From: Sphingomonadaceae bacterium
GTDB taxonomy: Bacteria; Pseudomonadota; Alphaproteobacteria; Sphingomonadales; Sphingomonadaceae
Assembly (NCBI GenBank): GCA_019239785.1
Contig: JAFAZM010000072.1
Location: 1-17,748 of the forward strand
DNA: 17,748 nt
Direction: 5' to 3'
In this document: positions 14,450 through 17,748 of the stretch, in pieces
Numbering within the stretch: position 1 is the first letter of the stretch
How the letters are laid out: the number at the start of each line of letters is the position of its first letter
Translations under genes and position numbers: made by a program
Notes under the pieces: generated by a model
Databases searched by the model: none
Told to the model about the DNA's origin: nothing
What the model saw: the letters and a program-made list of their open reading frames with translations, nothing else

Positions 14450-15298
14450 ATGGACCAGATTTCCAAGCCGATCCGAGCGAAGCTCTCCTATGAAGAGGTC
14501 CTCCCGGAGGATTCGCGTTCCTTTTCCACGCTCTACAACATCTATGCCGAGCTTTTCCCGCTCGCGGACGAACGTGAGCCGCCGGAGGCGTTCTTCGAGA
14601 TCGCCGCCCTGAACAGCAACAGCGCGATGCAACGGGCTTTCGGCCCCTGGCGCGAGATCGTCTCGGCGATCCGCTCGTGGCAGGGCGGCCCGATCATCGG
14701 CGGTCACGTCTTCGGCCTCACCACCAGCCGGGCGCATGTCGAGTTCGGCTGCCTGGCCAGCGTGCAGGCGATCTACACTTTTCTCGAGGCGGGCTCGCGC
14801 GGGCAGGGCACGATCGGCGACATGCGAGACTATCTGGAAGCCGAGGCCTTGCGCGTGTTCGGCTTCACGGCTGGCACCATGCGCCCGTTGATCCTGTTCG
14901 AGGTCAACAATCCGTTGCGGATGACGAACGCGGAAATCGAGGAGGATTTGGCGCGATCGGGGATCAGCCCGTTCCAGCGCTACGTGTTCTGGAAGCGCAA
15001 GGGGTTCCGGCCGCTCGATTTTTCCTACGTGCAGCCCCGGCTGCGGCCGGACGCGGAACCGGTGAGATATCTCGACCTGTTCTGTTCGGCGCCGCCAGGC
15101 ACGCGGATTCCCGGCGCGGTTCTCAAGAACCACCTCGCTTCATTCATCTCGATCTCGGTGCTGAAGGGCGTGGCCGCAGCCGAGGATGAAGAATTCCGGA
15201 AGATGGCCGCGGCGCTCGACGGCGGCAGCCAGGTCGGCTTCAAGTCCGAGCAGTCCGACGAACAGCGCCGCATTCTGATGCGCGCCCGCGAGCGATAG
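14450..15298 (+). CDS. GNAT-like N-acyltransferase of unknown substrate
   Basis: 282 residues, soluble. The N-terminus LYNIYAELFPLADEREPPE (28-46) matches the first helix of many GNAT proteins. The acyl-CoA pyrophosphate loop is SRGQGTIGDMRDYL (116-129), close to the R/Q-x-x-G-x-G pattern, and YVFWKRKGFRPLDFSYVQP (178-196) matches the closing beta strand region. About 70 C-terminal residues (212-282) are outside the usual GNAT core and mostly helical. I chose the ATG at 14450, which has a GGGAG site; a TTG at 14405 is in frame but has none. It follows nspC by 52 bases, so a polyamine or a polyamine intermediate is a reasonable guess for the substrate, not a demonstrated one. Confidence 0.75.
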   Translation: MDQISKPIRAKLSYEEVLPEDSRSFSTLYNIYAELFPLADEREPPEAFFEIAALNSNSAMQRAFGPWREIVSAIRSWQGGPIIGGHVFGLTTSRAHVEFGCLASVQAIYTFLEAGSRGQGTIGDMRDYLEAEALRVFGFTAGTMRPLILFEVNNPLRMTNAEIEEDLARSGISPFQRYVFWKRKGFRPLDFSYVQPRLRPDAEPVRYLDLFCSAPPGTRIPGAVLKNHLASFISISVLKGVAAAEDEEFRKMAAALDGGSQVGFKSEQSDEQRRILMRARER

Positions 15299-15307
15299 GC
15301 CGGCGCG

Positions 15308-16468
15308 TTGTCGAAAGGGCTGCTGAGCCGGCTGTATCGGGGGCTGCGCCGCTTCGGCGCATGGCACGAGCGGAAGGAGGTTCCGATCTCGCTGCTGGAG
15401 GGCGGCGTCGCACTGGCCGGCTCCATCTTCTTCATCCTGCACCTGCTTCACGTCAGCGAGATGGCCGACCTGCTCGACCGCGAGTTCCTGATCGGCCTGA
15501 TCGAGTGCATCATCGTCGTGATCGTGACCCTGTCGTTGATCACGCGTGCGGTGCTGCTGGTGCGCCGCCGCGGCCTGGGGCCGAAACTGGGCGTCGAGCA
15601 GGATCCGGAGCTCCTCCGGAAGCTGACCCGGTACCGGGACGGCGGTCCGTATCTCGGCAGCAGCCTCGGCGGCGACCCGAAGGAAGCGGGCAAGGTGATC
15701 GAGGCCCTGGCGCGCGAAAGCGCCTCCACCTACTCGATCCACACGCTTGGCGAGCCGGACCCGTGGTGGGAATATTGGGAGACGAGGTACATCGCCGAAT
15801 GGCACGCTTTGTGGCCGGACACGATCTGGCGCATTCCATCCGGCAAGGATCCGGACGAAAAGGGGGCGGGCTATTTCAGCGTCGTCCTCCCGATCACCGA
15901 GCAGAGCTATCTGCGCTACCGCCGAGGCCATCTCCATGCGGCGATGTCGACGCTGGAGGTCCGCAAGCCGAAACGGCGTGCGCAGGGGGAGGCTGGCGGC
16001 TTCGTCAACCTGCTGGCTTACTCGGCGCTCTACGTTCCTGCCGCCGGCGCGAAGGAGTGGGATGGCATGCGGCTGCTCTATGCGGCGGTCGAGCATCTGG
16101 CGGCGCTGCTCGCGCGTTGCTGGCCCGACCTGGTCCAGCCGGAGCCGAAGCGCGGGCTGCGGATCATCTGCGAATCGTCCAACCGGTCGCTCGACCGGAC
16201 GCTCGAGCAGCTCGGATTCCGCGCCGTTCAGATCGAGCGGAACGTTCCGGAGGAAGATGACGACAGCGCGCACGAATCCGGCCGCCGCAAGAGCCCGGCC
16301 GGGTTCGCTCTATACGAACTCTGCTACGATCCCGCGATCGCGACAGAGGACGCGGCCAACGACCGCGGCAGGGCCTTCCTCGCTGCGCTCCGCGAGATCG
16401 CGTGCCTGCCGGCCCCCGCAGGACGGGGGCGCGGCCGGAAGACGATTGCTGCGGCCCGGGCTCAGTAG
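15308..16468 (+). CDS. Two-TM membrane protein with divergent GNAT-like C-terminal domain
   Basis: 386 residues. Two hydrophobic helices (about 31-49 and 60-86) anchor the N-terminus. The cytoplasmic part has YFSVVLPITEQSYLRYRRG (189-207), FVNLLAYSALYVPAAG (232-247) and RIICESSNRSLDRTLEQLGF (285-304), ending in GFALYELCY. This order of strands and the N-x-x-x-L-x-x-x-GF ending resemble a GNAT fold, but no R/Q-x-x-G-x-G acyl-CoA loop is present (GAKEWDGMRLLY in its place). The start is TTG, 9 bases after the stop of the GNAT-like gene, with no good ribosome site, so translation is probably coupled. The pairing with the soluble GNAT suggests a membrane-bound complex. Its last 7 bases overlap the ornithine decarboxylase gene tail to tail. 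Confidence 0.7.
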   Translation: MSKGLLSRLYRGLRRFGAWHERKEVPISLLEGGVALAGSIFFILHLLHVSEMADLLDREFLIGLIECIIVVIVTLSLITRAVLLVRRRGLGPKLGVEQDPELLRKLTRYRDGGPYLGSSLGGDPKEAGKVIEALARESASTYSIHTLGEPDPWWEYWETRYIAEWHALWPDTIWRIPSGKDPDEKGAGYFSVVLPITEQSYLRYRRGHLHAAMSTLEVRKPKRRAQGEAGGFVNLLAYSALYVPAAGAKEWDGMRLLYAAVEHLAALLARCWPDLVQPEPKRGLRIICESSNRSLDRTLEQLGFRAVQIERNVPEEDDDSAHESGRRKSPAGFALYELCYDPAIATEDAANDRGRAFLAALREIACLPAPAGRGRGRKTIAAARAQ

Positions 16469-17703
16469 CCTCCGCGCCGGGCGCGCAGCTCCACGACGTT
16501 CCCGCCCGGCTCGGCGGGCAGCTCGACATAGAGGCTCGCCATCGGCTCGTCCTCGACGACGTGCGTCTCGACCGCGCCGAAGCCGTTGAACTGGCTGCGC
16601 ATCGCGCAGCCATAGGCGCCGAGCATGCCGATCTCGACATAGTCGCCGGCCCGCGTGTCCGCGGGCAGGTGGAACGGCCCCGCCATATGGTCGAGGTCGT
16701 CGCAGGTCGGCCCGTAGAAGCTGAACGCCATGTCCTTCGCGTCCGAGCCGCCCTCGCGGACCAGCTGCACCGGGAAGCGCCAGCCGAGATGGGCCGCGTC
16801 GAACAAGGTGCCGTAGGCGCCGTCGTTGATGTAGAGCGTGTCGCCCCGCCGCTTCTCGACCCGGACCAGCAGGCTCGCATATTCCGCGCAGAGCGCCCGG
16901 CCCGGCTCGCACCAGAGCTCGGAGGAATAGGAGACCGGCAAATCCTCGAAGGCGCGGTGGATGATTTCGAAATAGGCGTCGAGCGCGGGCGGCTCCATCC
17001 CCGGATAGACGGACGGGAAACCGCCGCCGACGTCGACGATGTCGACGGTGACCGCCGCCTCGACGATCGCTGCGCGTACCCGCTCCATCGCCTCGGCATA
17101 GGCCGCCGGCGTCATCGCCTGGCTGCCGACATGGAAGCAGATGCCGAGCGCGTCGGAGGCCTGGCGGGTCGCCATCAGCAGCGCCTTCATCTCGGCGGGC
17201 TCGGCGCCGAACTTGGCGGCGAGGCTGAGCTTGGCATGCTCCGAGGAGACCCGGATGCGGACCAGCAGGTTGAGATCATCCGCGCCCTTCGTCGCGCGCA
17301 CGATCTTTTCCAGCTCCTCGATCGTGTCGAGCGAGAAGGTTCGCACATTGTGCGTGAAATAGGCCTCCGCGATCGCTTCCTCGGCCTTCACCGGATGCAT
17401 GAAGCAGAGCTCCGCCTCCGGCAGGGTCGCGGCGACCAGGCGCACCTCGGCGATCGACGCCACGTCGTAATGGGTGATGCCCTCCTCCCACAGGATCCTC
17501 AGCAGGTCCGGCGAGGGATTGGCCTTCACCGCATAGAGCGAGCGTCCCGGAAACCTCTCGACGAAGCAGCGGGCGGCGCGCCGGGCGGCGTGCGGGCGAA
17601 CGAGCGTGACCGGCTGAACCGGGCGTTGCTCTGCGACGACGACGCCGGCAGCGGCGTCAGCGGGGAGCGAAGCTAGCCCCAGCGCGCTATGATGGCTGTG
17701 CAA
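16462..17703 (-). CDS. Ornithine decarboxylase, fold-III PLP (eukaryotic-type)
   Basis: 413 residues, somewhat long for the family because of about 20 extra residues near the N-terminus. Converts ornithine to putrescine in the cytosol. PLP binds Lys60 (LYAVKANPSPD), with HVGSQ at 191-195, the glycine loop DVGGGFPSVYPG at 224-235, EPGR at 266-269 and the catalytic Cys334 in GPTCDDLD. The motifs fit ornithine (or ornithine/lysine) decarboxylase better than diaminopimelate decarboxylase. The start is TTG at 17703, with GGAGG 9 bases upstream; the frame is open beyond the window, but that sequence is better read as another gene. It supplies putrescine for the dehydrogenase at 11993-13198. Confidence 0.93.
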   Translation of the reverse strand: MHSHHSALGLASLPADAAAGVVVAEQRPVQPVTLVRPHAARRAARCFVERFPGRSLYAVKANPSPDLLRILWEEGITHYDVASIAEVRLVAATLPEAELCFMHPVKAEEAIAEAYFTHNVRTFSLDTIEELEKIVRATKGADDLNLLVRIRVSSEHAKLSLAAKFGAEPAEMKALLMATRQASDALGICFHVGSQAMTPAAYAEAMERVRAAIVEAAVTVDIVDVGGGFPSVYPGMEPPALDAYFEIIHRAFEDLPVSYSSELWCEPGRALCAEYASLLVRVEKRRGDTLYINDGAYGTLFDAAHLGWRFPVQLVREGGSDAKDMAFSFYGPTCDDLDHMAGPFHLPADTRAGDYVEIGMLGAYGCAMRSQFNGFGAVETHVVEDEPMASLYVELPAEPGGNVVELRARRGGY

Positions 17704-17704
17704 C

Positions 17705-17748
17705 TCAAGGGACCTCCAGGAAGTAGTTGACGACGAAGCAGCCTTGCG
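17705..17748 (-). CDS. C-terminus of an upstream gene, 13 codons visible
   Basis: In the - strand frame ending with the TGA at 17705-17707, the last residues read QGCFVVNYFLEVP, which looks like a real folded-protein end rather than chance. The stop is separated from the TTG start of ornithine decarboxylase by one base, and the GGAGG site of the decarboxylase (17713-17717) lies inside the last codons, so the two are in one operon and translationally coupled. Too little is visible to name the protein. Confidence 0.6.
   Translation of the reverse strand, partial: QGCFVVNYFLEVP
17713..17717 (-). promoter_or_regulatory. Ribosome binding site of ornithine decarboxylase
   Basis: GGAGG on the - strand, 9 bases before the TTG at 17703. 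It decides the TTG start and lies within the coding sequence of the upstream gene. Confidence 0.65.

Noticed and set aside
10606..14466. Three long - strand frames (10606-11958, 11894-13225, 13024-14466)
   Set aside because: They lie opposite the MFS, dehydrogenase and nspC genes, which have full family motifs; the - strand translations are low-complexity and rich in Arg, His and Asp.
1..17748. tRNA, rRNA, CRISPR, insertion sequence or phage genes
   Set aside because: Read on both strands for cloverleaf ends, regular direct repeats, transposase motifs and terminal inverted repeats; none found.

Overview
The window looks like the chromosome of a high-GC alphaproteobacterium, most likely Sphingomonadales. 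The grounds are very GC-rich codon use, Sphingomonas-like protein sequences, and two REP-like intergenic palindromes of a kind common in that order. This is my inference from pattern recognition; no search was run. No rRNA, tRNA, CRISPR, insertion sequence or prophage gene is visible. No gene-free stretch exceeds 300 bases.

Left part (1-6634, all + strand), mostly housekeeping: the 3' part of an exported TPR protein, a REP-like inverted pair, ispE (MEP isoprenoid pathway), then a 255-base gap. That gap holds a near-perfect sigma-54 promoter followed about 100 bases later by a strong intrinsic terminator, so I read it as a small RNA gene of about 125 nt. Next come an enoyl-CoA hydratase/isomerase-family gene, a small lipoprotein gene overlapping nnr (NAD(P)HX repair), a second REP-like palindrome that supplies the stop codon of nnr, and an RlmD/TrmA-type RNA (uracil-5-)-methyltransferase.

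Middle part (6687-10609, all - strand), envelope genes: an exported L,D-transpeptidase with a TTG start, a MAPEG-family membrane protein, an exported protein of unknown function, and a Tat-type exported alpha/beta-hydrolase of the BD-FAE/acetylesterase type. Just upstream of the hydrolase are a LacI-type operator palindrome and a possible 20-codon leader peptide that overlaps the hydrolase start.

Right part (10678-17748), transport and polyamines: an MHS-type MFS transporter, then carboxy(nor)spermidine dehydrogenase and carboxynorspermidine decarboxylase (nspC), then two poorly known genes. One encodes a soluble GNAT-like acyltransferase and the other a two-TM membrane protein with a divergent GNAT-like C-terminus. 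Facing them on the - strand is a fold-III PLP ornithine decarboxylase, overlapping by 7 bases, with the last 13 codons of another gene immediately upstream. Ornithine decarboxylase, the dehydrogenase and NspC together make a SAM-independent route from ornithine to spermidine (or norspermidine if diaminopropane is the amine). The two acyltransferase-like genes inside this island are the best candidates for an undescribed polyamine modification or sensing function.
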